Assembly: GCA_964410325.1 (NCBI GenBank)
Contig: CAYPFN010000020.1
Location: 1-24,733, forward strand
Source of the DNA: CAAFZY01 sp964410325
Lineage (GTDB): Bacteria; Pseudomonadota; Alphaproteobacteria; RF32; CAG-239
DNA: 24,733 bases
Direction of reading: 5' to 3'
Under the pieces are notes generated by a model. It made no database searches. It had not been told where the DNA came from and saw only the letters and a list, made by a program, of their open reading frames with translations. Numbering within the stretch: the first letter of the stretch is position 1; every line of letters begins with the position of its first letter. The translations under genes were made by a program, and so were the position numbers. Below, one piece after another: positions 15,870-24,092 of the stretch.

Positions 15870-16880
15870 TTATTTTTGTTGATGTGTCGCTTGTAGGCAG
15901 GTGATGGCAATGACGCCAGCAATATCTTCGGCAAACGCGCCACGCGACAAATCATTAATCGGCGCATTCAGTCCCTGTAGCATAGGACCGTAAGCTTCAC
16001 AGCCACCTAAGCGCTGTAGCAGTTTATAACCGATATTTCCTGCTTCGATATTTGGAAAAATTAAAACTCGGGCGGAACCGGCAACATGACTGTCAGGGGC
16101 TTTTTTCCGTGCCACGATTTCATCTAAAGCGGCATCAGCCTGCATTTCGCCGTCAATTTCAATGCCTAAACCCTGATATTCGGGAGAATTGAGTGCTTCC
16201 TGAGCTAAAACTGTGGCATTACGGACTTTGTCAACGCTCTCGCCTTTACCGGAACCGCGGGTAGAAAATGAGAGCAGGGCAACTTTTGGATTAATGCCGA
16301 ACTGAATGGCTGTTTCGGCCGCTGTTAAAGCAATGTCAGCCAGTTCTTTTGCATTCGGATTGATAACTACGCCACAATCTGAGAATAAATATGGCGTATT
16401 GTTGGAAATCATAATCAAAAATGAAGAAACGTTGCGGTCTTTGCGGGTAGATTTGATAATTTGTAGCGCCGGGCGGACCGTATCGGCCGTTGAGTGGTTG
16501 GCGCCAGAGACCATACCGTCGGCATGGCCAGCTTTGACCATTAAAGTACCAAAATAAATATAATCTTTTATGGTTTTCTCAGCCTGTTCATAGGTCATGC
16601 CTTTTTCTTTGCGCAGGGTATACAGTAAATCGGTATATTCTTTTAAATGAGGAGAATTTTCAGGTTTTAGAACCTCAATATTTTTCATGTTCCAGCCATT
16701 GGCGATAAAATAAGCGTTGATTTTATCCCGATCACCAAAAATAATTAATCGGGCGGCATCAGCATCAGCAATGATATGAGCGGCCTTTAACACTCTTTCG
16801 TCTTCACCTTCTGGCAATACGATGGTTTTGGTTTTTTCGGCGGCTTTTGTAATTAAGCCGCTGAGATATTTTGTCAGCAT
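15870..16880 (-). CDS. pta: Phosphate acetyltransferase
   Basis: Converts acetyl-CoA + Pi to acetyl phosphate + CoA, feeding AckA directly downstream. The 336 residues make the short form, only the catalytic PTA_PTB domain without the regulatory N-terminal domain of the long enterobacterial form. Motifs seen: VLPEGEDERVLKAA near the start, VSGANHSTADTVRPALQ, SFSTRGSGKGESVDKVRNAT, DGEMQADAAL and VLIFPNIEAGNIGYKL. GAGG lies 10 bases before the ATG. It is the first gene of the leftward pta-ackA operon and divergent from the DUF2066 gene across a 152-base AT-rich gap that must hold both promoters. Confidence 0.97.
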   Translation of the reverse strand: MLTKYLSGLITKAAEKTKTIVLPEGEDERVLKAAHIIADADAARLIIFGDRDKINAYFIANGWNMKNIEVLKPENSPHLKEYTDLLYTLRKEKGMTYEQAEKTIKDYIYFGTLMVKAGHADGMVSGANHSTADTVRPALQIIKSTRKDRNVSSFLIMISNNTPYLFSDCGVVINPNAKELADIALTAAETAIQFGINPKVALLSFSTRGSGKGESVDKVRNATVLAQEALNSPEYQGLGIEIDGEMQADAALDEIVARKKAPDSHVAGSARVLIFPNIEAGNIGYKLLQRLGGCEAYGPMLQGLNAPINDLSRGAFAEDIAGVIAITCLQATHQQK

Positions 16881-17032
16881 ATTTAATTATCCTCAAATGT
16901 TATGGAGGAACCCAATATGTTGTAATTAATCACTATCTTTGACAAATGTCTACAAAAAAGTTTTGCTTTTTCTAGGAAAGTATAATAACATTTTACAAAA
17001 CTTGCCATTGTGTGAAAAGGACTTTGAGGAAT

Positions 17033-18067
17033 ATGAAATTTTGGTGTGTCTTGTCTTTGTTGCTGTTTCTGCCAATAACTGCCAGTGCTGATGTCAGCTT
17101 TGAAGCCGGAGTTAATGTTGCGACAGAAGCGGGAAATGCTTCTTTGGCTAAAGAAGAAGCCATGAAAAAAGCTAACCGTGAAGCCTTTTTGAAAGTGGCC
17201 GCCCGTTTGACGACAAATGCTAATGTCGATAAATTAAACGAATTGACGGATGAGCAGCTTTTGCATTTTATCCGTGAAGTTTCGGTTGTGGCGGAACGTA
17301 GTAGCAGTAAGACCTATCAGGCAGACTTGAATATTAAAATCAATGAAAGCTTGTTAAAGCAGTATATGCAGGAAAATGAAATGCTGGAAATTGTTTCTTC
17401 TCCTGCAAAAGTATTAATCATCCCGCTGTTCAGCGACACAATACGTTCGGGAAAACTTGTTTGGGAAAACAATAATACGTGGCGGCATACATGGTTTGAT
17501 AAAGGTCTGATTAAATCTGGCGCATATGATTTTATTGTTATTGCCGATAGTGCTACCAACCGCCGGCTGCTTTCGCCTGAGAAAGCGGAATCTATGACGC
17601 CGGAATTATATGAAAAACTGGTTTTGGAAAACGGCATTAAAGATATTTTCAGCGTTGATGCTGTTCGTGCCGGACGTAATACACTGGTGGTTATTATCAG
17701 AGAAATTCCTGCCGGTAAAGAAAAGCGGATTGTGGTTGTGTCTGAAAACGGAGAAGTTTTTGACAAAGCAATTGCCGAGACAGTCAGCTATATTTCAACG
17801 GTTATGCAAGGGCGGATGGTCGCGGAAAGTCACCATCAGGGCACGTTTGCGGCCGTGTTTCTTTTTAATCGGTTGACTGAATGGCTTGATATGGAAAAAC
17901 GTTTGAATCGCGTGCCACAGGTTAAGGCCGTCCGCGTAGAGTCTATGGGCAGCGGTCTGGTTAAGATAAATCTTGAGTTTTCTGGTTCGGAAAGTCGTCT
18001 GAAATCTTCTCTGGCGAATTCCGGCATCTATTTACAGATTGAAAACGGCAGTTATATTTTGAGATAA
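17033..18067 (+). CDS. Secreted DUF2066-family protein
   Basis: Function unknown. From the ATG at 17033 the protein has 344 residues and begins with a typical signal peptide (MKFWCVLSLLLFLPITASA, likely cut after residue 19), so it is probably periplasmic. The mature part matches DUF2066 proteins: an early repeated-Ala helix (AMKKANREAFLKVAARLT), then a region with VLIIPLFSD, a spaced pair of Trp (WENNNTWRHTW) and a C-terminal half of alternating strands. A GTG at 17012 would add seven residues; the spacing from GAGG (17026-17029) to the ATG is short and AAAAGG (17015-17020) is long, so the start is uncertain. It lies 26 bases before an AI-2E permease gene, an arrangement familiar from alphaproteobacteria. 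Confidence 0.75.
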   Translation: MKFWCVLSLLLFLPITASADVSFEAGVNVATEAGNASLAKEEAMKKANREAFLKVAARLTTNANVDKLNELTDEQLLHFIREVSVVAERSSSKTYQADLNIKINESLLKQYMQENEMLEIVSSPAKVLIIPLFSDTIRSGKLVWENNNTWRHTWFDKGLIKSGAYDFIVIADSATNRRLLSPEKAESMTPELYEKLVLENGIKDIFSVDAVRAGRNTLVVIIREIPAGKEKRIVVVSENGEVFDKAIAETVSYISTVMQGRMVAESHHQGTFAAVFLFNRLTEWLDMEKRLNRVPQVKAVRVESMGSGLVKINLEFSGSESRLKSSLANSGIYLQIENGSYILR

Positions 18068-18093
18068 TATGCGCAAAATAAAAAGGGAAAATC

Positions 18094-19290
18094 ATGGAAA
18101 AACAAATATTGTCAGGGGAAAGGAAAAAACAAGCTTATGTTGCAAAAGGAGCGAGGGGCGAATCGGGAATAAAGTCAACCGCTTGCAGTCAAGATAACGA
18201 CAAGGTAAAACGTCATAGGAAACACCATGTTCGCCTATCTGAAAGTCATAACTGGCATGTGTGGTTGGTATTGTTTTTGCTGTTTTGCCTTGCGATCTAT
18301 GTTTTACGCTCTGTTTTGATGCCGTTTGTTGCTGGTATTGTTTTAGGTTATTTATTTGATCCGTTGGCTACCAGATTTGAAAAATGCGGAATGTCGCGGA
18401 CTTGGGCGACTGTTTTGGTTTTCAGTACGGTTATTTTAATAGCGGTGCCAGCAGTTGTTTTATTGTTTGGTATGGTTAACGAGCAGCTGACATTATTTGT
18501 TGAAGCGGCTCCAGGATATATATCTGCATTTATTAGAAGGACAGAGCCGATTTTGTCTGGTTTACAGGAACGGTTTCCCAGTTTGGAAATTGCTAACCTT
18601 AAGACCGTGATAAAAGATAATATGACCAATGGCCTGCAGTTTGGCGGGCGTCTTTTGAGAGGTTTGATAAGCAATGGATTTGCTTTGATTAATTTAATTT
18701 CGCTTTTGTTGATTACGCCGGTTGTTGCCTTTTATATGCTGCGTGATTGGGATACCTTTGTGAAAAAGGTGGATAATCTTTTGCCACGTAAATCTAAAAA
18801 CATAATCCGTGAGCAGTTTCGGCAGATTGATCGGGCTTTGTCCGGTTTTATCCGCGGACAGCTTAGCGTATGTGTTATCTTGGGAGTGTATTATTCTATC
18901 GGATTGAAATTTATCGGTTTGGAACTCGGTGTTTTAGTCGGTTTTTTAGCCGGATTGATTTCATTTATTCCATATGTAGGAAGCATTTCTGGTTTAGTCA
19001 TCAGCATTATTATGGCTTTGGCTCAATTTAACAATTACGCCAAAATTTTGGAGGTAATTGCGGTATTTGTAGCTGGGCAGTTTGTGGAAGGCAATTTTCT
19101 GACGCCGAAATTAGTTGGCGATAATATCGGCTTACATCCAGTATGGATGATGTTTGCTTTGCTTGCTGGCGGCGTACTTTTAGGTTTTTTAGGATTGATG
19201 ATTGCGGTTCCAGTGGCGGCAATTATTGGCGTTTTAGTGCGTTATACTATTAATAACTATAAAAAAAGCGCCTTATACTTGGAAGAATAA
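18094..19290 (+). CDS. AI-2E family permease
   Basis: A 398-residue membrane protein of the AI-2E family (PF01594); substrate unknown. A basic hydrophilic N-terminal tail of about 53 residues precedes the first membrane segments (WHVWLVLFLLFCLAIYVL, then LMPFVAGIVLGYLFDPLA). The family's C-terminal core is clear: FIRGQLSVCVILGVYYSIGL, LISFIPYVGSISGLVISI and VEGNFLTPKLVGDNIGLHPV. AGGG lies 6 bases before the ATG. It is cotranscribed with the DUF2066 gene. Its last codons contain the terminator of the convergent gene. In many alphaproteobacteria a DnaA-like hdaA gene follows; here it does not. Confidence 0.95.
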   Translation: MEKQILSGERKKQAYVAKGARGESGIKSTACSQDNDKVKRHRKHHVRLSESHNWHVWLVLFLLFCLAIYVLRSVLMPFVAGIVLGYLFDPLATRFEKCGMSRTWATVLVFSTVILIAVPAVVLLFGMVNEQLTLFVEAAPGYISAFIRRTEPILSGLQERFPSLEIANLKTVIKDNMTNGLQFGGRLLRGLISNGFALINLISLLLITPVVAFYMLRDWDTFVKKVDNLLPRKSKNIIREQFRQIDRALSGFIRGQLSVCVILGVYYSIGLKFIGLELGVLVGFLAGLISFIPYVGSISGLVISIIMALAQFNNYAKILEVIAVFVAGQFVEGNFLTPKLVGDNIGLHPVWMMFALLAGGVLLGFLGLMIAVPVAAIIGVLVRYTINNYKKSALYLEE

Positions 19291-19295
19291 GGCAC
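19261..19295 (-). terminator. Intrinsic terminator inside the 3' end of the convergent permease gene
   Basis: On the minus strand GTGCCTTAT and ATAAGGCGC pair over 9 bp (one G-U pair) around a 10-base loop, followed by TTTTTTT. It ends the GNAT/unknown-gene transcript, and the T-run is provided by the AAAAAAA of the permease's penultimate Lys codons. Confidence 0.75.
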
Positions 19296-19330
19296 GTCGG
19301 TACATCAGCTTAAAACATCTTTTAACCGTA

Positions 19331-20338
19331 TTACCGGCTATTATAACCATTGTTGTTGGGATATCCCTTACCATTATTAGGGTATCCTTTAATTTGAGCA
19401 GCTTCCTTGCTGATATTGTACGCATTTATAAATTTATCTCTTTCATTTCTTGCCTGCGTGACTTGTTTATACATTCCTTCGGCTTGATAAAGTCGAATCA
19501 GATGCTTGTAAATAGTTGCTTTTTCCTCAAATTTACGGGTGCGTCCCCAATTTTGGTTGTTGACAAGGGTTAACATCTCGTTATAAAGTTTAATTCGGGT
19601 TTTATTATCCTCAGCTTCAGGCAGCTCTTCCGTGTGAATTTGTTTATAACGCTGCTGATCCTGTTCTTTTTTCTTAAGCTTTTGCTGTAATTTTTCTTTT
19701 TGATATTCTATGGAAAGGCGCTTTTTCAAATCGGTATAATCATATTTTTTATGATCAATGGTTTTTTTCTCAATTTGCAAAATCAGGCTGTAACGTTCTT
19801 GGGCAGAGATTTTTTTCATGAAAAAATCTATTTGCAGGGCAGAGATATTGAGTGGATGGTGGTCAAAAGAACCATCGTTGTTTTTAATGTTTTTAACTTT
19901 TTGTTTTAAAACTTCGAAACGGTTGGTTTGGGTGTTTGGTGAAAATATTTCATATATATTATAAAGATTATCAAGAAGTTCTATGCGGATCTTCGTATTT
20001 TTTTTGCTGTTATTCGGAATGAGACGAAGAACCTGTTTTAATTCCAGAATGGTATCTGACATAAGCTTATCATCTGTGCAGTCGGCATCAATGGTTTCTC
20101 GATTAAGCATGCTTCGTTCAATCAAGGCTATTTGACGACGATATTTTTTTGGGAGTCGGTCAGAGAGTTTAGAATATCTTTCTTGGCGATCTGGAAATCC
20201 TTCAGTTTCAGGCGTTGTGTTGGCTAAGGCACATAAATAAGGCAAAGATTTCGACTCGCCGTTATGGTCGTAATCACCACAAATTCGCAAGTAGCGGTAT
20301 GTTTCAAAAAGCTGTGATTGGGTGTCAGCGTTCAACAT
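19331..20338 (-). CDS. Unrecognised cytoplasmic protein with Gly-Tyr-Pro-Asn tail
   Basis: I do not recognise a family. From the ATG at 20338 (AAGGA 7 bases upstream) it has 335 residues. The open frame extends 13 codons upstream, overlapping the GNAT gene, without a better start. There is no signal peptide or membrane segment. The protein is charged and helical, with a likely coiled coil near residues 205-235 (KKRLSIEYQKEKLQQKLKKK) and helical repeats around it that recall TPR-like hairpins (YNEMLTLV, KATIYKHLIRLYQAEGMYKQ). It ends in a low-complexity tail with two KGYPNN units. It lies 13 bases after the GNAT gene in the same operon. Confidence 0.75.
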   Translation of the reverse strand: MLNADTQSQLFETYRYLRICGDYDHNGESKSLPYLCALANTTPETEGFPDRQERYSKLSDRLPKKYRRQIALIERSMLNRETIDADCTDDKLMSDTILELKQVLRLIPNNSKKNTKIRIELLDNLYNIYEIFSPNTQTNRFEVLKQKVKNIKNNDGSFDHHPLNISALQIDFFMKKISAQERYSLILQIEKKTIDHKKYDYTDLKKRLSIEYQKEKLQQKLKKKEQDQQRYKQIHTEELPEAEDNKTRIKLYNEMLTLVNNQNWGRTRKFEEKATIYKHLIRLYQAEGMYKQVTQARNERDKFINAYNISKEAAQIKGYPNNGKGYPNNNGYNSR

Positions 20339-20351
20339 CTTGTTTTCCTTT

Positions 20352-20789
20352 TTACAATTTCTTAACCATCTTGGCAAAAGTTAATCCCTGTTCCGCGAAT
20401 AAATCTCCTTCTTGGATATAACTCAACTTTTCATAAAAATGTACAACGGAAAGCATGGCATGCATTACAATCCTTGAATATCCTGCTTCTTTAGCACGTT
20501 GTTCGGCGTATGTTACGAGTTGGCGACCGACGCCTTCGCCCTGATAAACAGGATCAACTGCGACTTGCATTAACCGAATTTCCTTATCATTAACTGGTGC
20601 CAGTATAAGCCCTCCGATAAGTTTATCGTCAAGGCTTTCTATACAGCCAATATGCAAATATGCGGCTTCTTTACCGCGAAATGAATCTAAAAACTTAAGG
20701 CCTAAGGGTTCCAGTAAAACTTTATAACGCAGTTCAACCAATTCGTCATAACGTGAAGAACCAAAATCAATATCAACTATCTTTCTCAT
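20352..20789 (-). CDS. GNAT family N-acetyltransferase
   Basis: Transfers an acetyl group from acetyl-CoA to an amine; the substrate is unknown. From the ATG at 20789 it has 145 residues, a normal single-domain size. The acetyl-CoA binding motif A is clear: VAVDPVYQGEGVGRQL with QGEGVG at 83-88. Before it, LRYKVLLEPLG and a strand LIGGLILAPV fit the fold, and HFYEKLSY is the usual motif B. GGAGG lies 7 bases before this ATG; the ATG seven codons upstream would put that ribosome-binding site inside the gene. It is the first gene of a two-gene leftward unit, divergent from lepA. Confidence 0.9.
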   Translation of the reverse strand: MRKIVDIDFGSSRYDELVELRYKVLLEPLGLKFLDSFRGKEAAYLHIGCIESLDDKLIGGLILAPVNDKEIRLMQVAVDPVYQGEGVGRQLVTYAEQRAKEAGYSRIVMHAMLSVVHFYEKLSYIQEGDLFAEQGLTFAKMVKKL

Positions 20790-20851
20790 AAGAAAGCCTC
20801 CTCTAAGCATAACTTATTAAAACATATTCCGTAGATTTTTTCAATATTATA

Positions 20852-20880
20852 TTGCCTAAAATAAAAAATTAATTTATCTA
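20852..20880 (+). promoter_or_regulatory. Candidate sigma-70 promoter of lepA
   Basis: TTGCCT (20852-20857) and TATCTA (20875-20880) are separated by 17 bases, 28 bases before the lepA start. Both elements are moderate matches. Confidence 0.4.
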
Positions 20881-20908
20881 TGGGTAAAGGGAAATAAAGG
20901 AAAAGTAG

Positions 20909-22711
20909 ATGAATAATTTGAGCCTGATTAGAAACTTTGCAATAATTGCCCATATTGACCACGGGAAGTCAACGCTTGCCGATCGTATGATTGAGTATTG
21001 CGGAGGTCTAAGTCAGAGGGAGATGACGGATCAGGTTTTAGATTCAATGGAGATAGAAAAAGAACGTGGCATTACGATTAAAGCTCAGACCGTTCGTCTT
21101 AATTATAAAGCTGTAGACGGCAACACCTATCAACTTAACTTAATGGATACGCCGGGGCATGTAGATTTTTCATATGAAGTTTCGCGCTCGCTTTCCTCAT
21201 GTGAAGGTTCGGTTTTAGTTGTGGATGCAACGCAGGGGGTTGAGGCGCAGACTTTGGCCAATGTTTATTTGGCAATTGATAATAATCATGAAATTGTTCC
21301 TGTGTTAAATAAAGTTGATTTACCCTCAGCGGATCCAGAAAAAGTTAAACGGCAGATTGAAGATGTTATCGGTTTAGATGCGGCGGATGCGGTGGAGACG
21401 TCCGGTAAAACTGGTTTGGGCGTTTCGGAACTTTTGGAAGCAATTGTACGCCGTCTGCCAGCGCCAGCAGGAGATGCTGATGCTCCGCTGAAAGCGTTGT
21501 TGATTGACAGTTGGTATGATTCTTATTTGGGCGTTATTATTTTGGTGCGGATTAAAGACGGGGTGCTGAAAAAGAAAATGCCCATCCGCATGATGTCCAG
21601 CGGCGCGGTATATAGCGTGGATAAGGTCGGGATTTTTACGCCGAAAATGCAGGATGTCGAGGCTTTATATCCTGGTGAAGTCGGTTTTATTACTGCGAGT
21701 ATAAAAAGCGTTTCTGACTGCTGCGTAGGAGATACAATTACCGACAATAAAAATCCGTGCGCAACGGCTCTTCCCGGATTTAAACCCTCGGCGCCAGTGG
21801 TTTTTTGCTCAATTTTTCCGGTAGATTCCAACCAGTATGAAGCGTTAAAAGATGCGTTGGCCAAGTTAAAACTAAATGACGCCAGTATTAATTACCAAAA
21901 TGAAAATTCGGCTGCTTTGGGACTGGGGTTTCGTTGCGGTTTTCTTGGGCTTTTGCATATGGAAATTATTCAGGAGAGAATCGGACGGGAGTTTGATTTA
22001 GACATTATTACTACGGCGCCGTCGGTGGCTTATAAGATTCATATGACCGATAATTCGGAAATTATGCTGCATAATCCAGCAGATATGCCTGACTTAAGCA
22101 TGGTGCGTTTTATTGAGGAACCAATGGTTAAGGCGACGATTTTGGTGCCAGATAGTTATTTGGGAGCAGTTTTGAAACTTTGTACCGAACGGCGCGGTGA
22201 ACAAGTAGATTTGACTTATGTCGGCAGCCGGGCGATGGTTGTTTATAATATTCCATTAAATGAAATTGTTTTTGATTTTTACGATCGTTTGAAATCCATT
22301 ACCAGCGGTTATGCCAGCTTTGATTATGAATTGACCGGGTATCAGGAATCTGATTTGGTTAAAGTGCAGATTTTAATTAATGAGGAACCGGTTGATGCTC
22401 TGGCGTTTTTGTGTCATCGCAGCGAGGCTGAATCGAGAGGCCGTCAGATTTGCGAACGTTTAAAGGATTTGATTCCACGGCATTTGTTTAAAATTCCGAT
22501 ACAGGCGGCCATTGGGGGCCGTGTGGTGGCGCGCGAGACGATTTCGGCTTTGCGTAAAGATGTCACGGCCAAATGTTATGGTGGTGATGTAACGCGTAAG
22601 CGTAAGCTGTTGGATAAGCAAAAGAAAGGCAAACAGCGGATGCGGCAATTCGGCAAGGTAGAGGTGCCGCAATCAGCTTTTATTGAGGCGTTGCGAATTG
22701 GTGATGATTAA
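20909..22711 (+). CDS. lepA: Elongation factor 4 (ribosome back-translocase)
   Basis: A translational GTPase that acts on stalled or mis-translocated ribosomes. The 600 residues match the family. G1 is AHIDHGKST (14-22), G2 lies in RGITI, G3 is DTPGH (80-84), G4 is NKVD (134-137) and G5 contains SGKTG. The EF-G-like domains II, III and V follow, then the LepA-specific C-terminal domain with KCYGGDVTRKRKLLDKQKKG and the end VPQSAFIEALRI. AAGGA lies 8 bases before the ATG. It stands alone; the signal peptidase gene lepB often found beside it is not here. Confidence 0.99.
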   Translation: MNNLSLIRNFAIIAHIDHGKSTLADRMIEYCGGLSQREMTDQVLDSMEIEKERGITIKAQTVRLNYKAVDGNTYQLNLMDTPGHVDFSYEVSRSLSSCEGSVLVVDATQGVEAQTLANVYLAIDNNHEIVPVLNKVDLPSADPEKVKRQIEDVIGLDAADAVETSGKTGLGVSELLEAIVRRLPAPAGDADAPLKALLIDSWYDSYLGVIILVRIKDGVLKKKMPIRMMSSGAVYSVDKVGIFTPKMQDVEALYPGEVGFITASIKSVSDCCVGDTITDNKNPCATALPGFKPSAPVVFCSIFPVDSNQYEALKDALAKLKLNDASINYQNENSAALGLGFRCGFLGLLHMEIIQERIGREFDLDIITTAPSVAYKIHMTDNSEIMLHNPADMPDLSMVRFIEEPMVKATILVPDSYLGAVLKLCTERRGEQVDLTYVGSRAMVVYNIPLNEIVFDFYDRLKSITSGYASFDYELTGYQESDLVKVQILINEEPVDALAFLCHRSEAESRGRQICERLKDLIPRHLFKIPIQAAIGGRVVARETISALRKDVTAKCYGGDVTRKRKLLDKQKKGKQRMRQFGKVEVPQSAFIEALRIGDD

Positions 22712-22880
22712 TATTTGTGCTTTTTAACCTAGGTAAATAAGATATGTCTGCTGTTGATATCCGGTAGTCGGAGCGCTTTAGTAAATATGCCGAAAAGAGG
22801 CGGCACATTCTTATGAGCAAGACCGGAAAAACCAACAAGAGGTGAGATAATGTCTGATATTTGTTTCGCTATGATAAAGC

Positions 22881-22900
22881 AGAGGCTTATGCCTCTTCTA
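22881..22900 (-). terminator. Stem-loop at the rnhB stop codon
   Basis: AGAGGC and GCCTCT pair over 6 bp around a 4-base loop that contains most of the rnhB stop codon. On the minus strand it is followed by GCTTTAT, a weak T-run, so it may be a modest terminator. Confidence 0.4.
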
Positions 22901-23513
22901 ATATTTCGGCTATGGGGCGGAAACTTTTGCGGTGTTCTGGCGTAACGCCGTATTTTTTTAAACCGTCAATATGGTTTTTAGTTCCGTAACCAGCGTTTTT
23001 TTCGAATCCATAATCAGGATAAGTTTGCGCAAGTTCGGTCATTAAACGATCACGATAAACTTTAGCTATTATGGATGCCGCAGATATGGATAAAGATTTA
23101 CTGTCTCCTTTAATGATGCATTGTGTCGGGCAGGGAAATTCTTTTGGAATACGGTTGCCGTCAATTATGGCCATATCCGGAGTTTGCGGCAGTTTTTCAA
23201 CGGCTCGACGCATGGCGAGAAAAGTAGCCTGTAAAATGTTAAAATTGTCGATTTCCTGGGCGGAAGCTTCGCCAATGCTGTAACCAAGCTTTCCATTTAG
23301 CGCTTCTTTTTTAAGCAGATTATATAATTCTTTACGTTTTTTTGGGGATAGTTTTTTGGAATCGTTTAGAGAGTTTAGTAATAACGGGCTGATGTCTTTG
23401 GTATAAAAGATAACGGCGCTGGCAACTACCGGTCCCGCCCATGGTCCGCGGCCGGCCTCATCTATACCAGCGACCAGCCCTTGATATTTATTTTCTTCGC
23501 GCCAATCTGGCAT
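22887..23513 (-). CDS. rnhB: Ribonuclease HII
   Basis: Removes RNA from RNA-DNA hybrids and starts excision of single ribonucleotides from DNA. The 208 residues match the family. Active-site acidic residues: Asp18 and Glu19 in GIDEAGRGPWAGPVV, Asp118 in IIDGN and Asp137 in IIKGDSKS. The SISAASIIAKVYRDRLM block and the C-terminal YGFEKNAGYGTKNHIDGLKK are typical. AAGGAG lies 8 bases before the ATG. It is transcribed convergently to lepA across a 175-base gap with no clear gene. Confidence 0.98.
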   Translation of the reverse strand: MPDWREENKYQGLVAGIDEAGRGPWAGPVVASAVIFYTKDISPLLLNSLNDSKKLSPKKRKELYNLLKKEALNGKLGYSIGEASAQEIDNFNILQATFLAMRRAVEKLPQTPDMAIIDGNRIPKEFPCPTQCIIKGDSKSLSISAASIIAKVYRDRLMTELAQTYPDYGFEKNAGYGTKNHIDGLKKYGVTPEHRKSFRPIAEILEEA

Positions 23514-23560
23514 TATATGTTCTCCTTAACATTTTAAGGGCTTAGCATAAAAACCGCTAA

Positions 23561-24019
23561 AATACAAATATTTTTTCTAATGGTGTACCAGTGGCAGACC
23601 TTCATAATCAGCTTCAATAATACCACTGGGGTGTTGGTTCGCCTTTATACTGGTATTCGACGCCGGCGATATATTCGAGTTTTGTTCAAACGGACGCACG
23701 TTCCAGTTTGATGCAGTTTCGTAGTAACGGTTTGCAGAGATATGTAGATATCGCCTGGGTTAGACCGTTGTCACGGGGTCTGTGGCAAGCGCAATTTGCG
23801 ACTTATGATTTTGTCAACAATAATCCCCAACCGTCTATTTCTTACTGGCGGGCAACCATGCGGATTTTGTATGCGCGTTTAAATTTTGCCGAGGCGGCCG
23901 ATCGTATTAATAATCCATATGGTTTTTTGGTTACGAGCTATTCACTGGCGTATCATGGCGCCGAAGGTGATAAAGAGTCGTATATTGATACAGCGCGCCG
24001 CCGAGCTCAGGGGCAGTAA
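23561..24019 (+). pseudogene. VirB8-like type IV secretion protein, N-terminally truncated
   Basis: VirB8 is an inner-membrane scaffold of type IV secretion systems with a short cytoplasmic part, one membrane segment and a periplasmic domain. Here only the periplasmic part is seen. One frame reads SNGVPVADLHNQLQ, meets TAA at 23618-23620, then continues without a break: YHWGVGSPLYWYSTPAIYSS, a block ending VDIAWVRPLSRGLWQAQF, WRATMRILYARLNF and NPYGFLVTSYSL to a stop at 24017-24019. The W-AT-R-Y strand and NPxGFxVTxY are the VirB8 hallmarks. The only ATG after the stop (23711) has no ribosome-binding site. With no membrane segment and an internal stop it is almost surely non-functional. No other virB genes are in the window. 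Confidence 0.65.
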
Positions 24020-24041
24020 AAAACATTGACAAAAATGTTTT
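24020..24041. repeat. AT-rich inverted repeat over the -35 of the next gene
   Basis: AAAACATT and AATGTTTT are perfect 8-base arms around GACAAA. The repeat starts just after the VirB8-like frame ends and covers the TTGACA of the following promoter, a position suited to a repressor site. It might also be a weak terminator. Confidence 0.4.
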
Positions 24042-24054
24042 AATGTATTATTTT
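24026..24054 (+). promoter_or_regulatory. Candidate sigma-70 promoter
   Basis: TTGACA (24026-24031) and TATTTT (24049-24054) are separated by 17 bases, about 40 bases before the start at 24093. The -35 is perfect and the -10 moderate. Confidence 0.5.
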
Positions 24055-24092
24055 TTAAGAGTAAGGAATTTGCTTTTGAAAGGAGATTCATA

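Noticed and set aside
15854..15967. N-terminal extension of acetate kinase by 38 codons
   Set aside because: It overlaps the end of pta, has no ribosome-binding site and no family resemblance; AAGGA sits just before the internal ATG at 15853.
22740..22860. Short frames between lepA and rnhB such as one ending HILMSKTGKTNKR
   Set aside because: It is only about 25 codons, with a stop just upstream and no ribosome-binding site. A TGCCG/CGGCA stem in the same stretch is too short to call a terminator.
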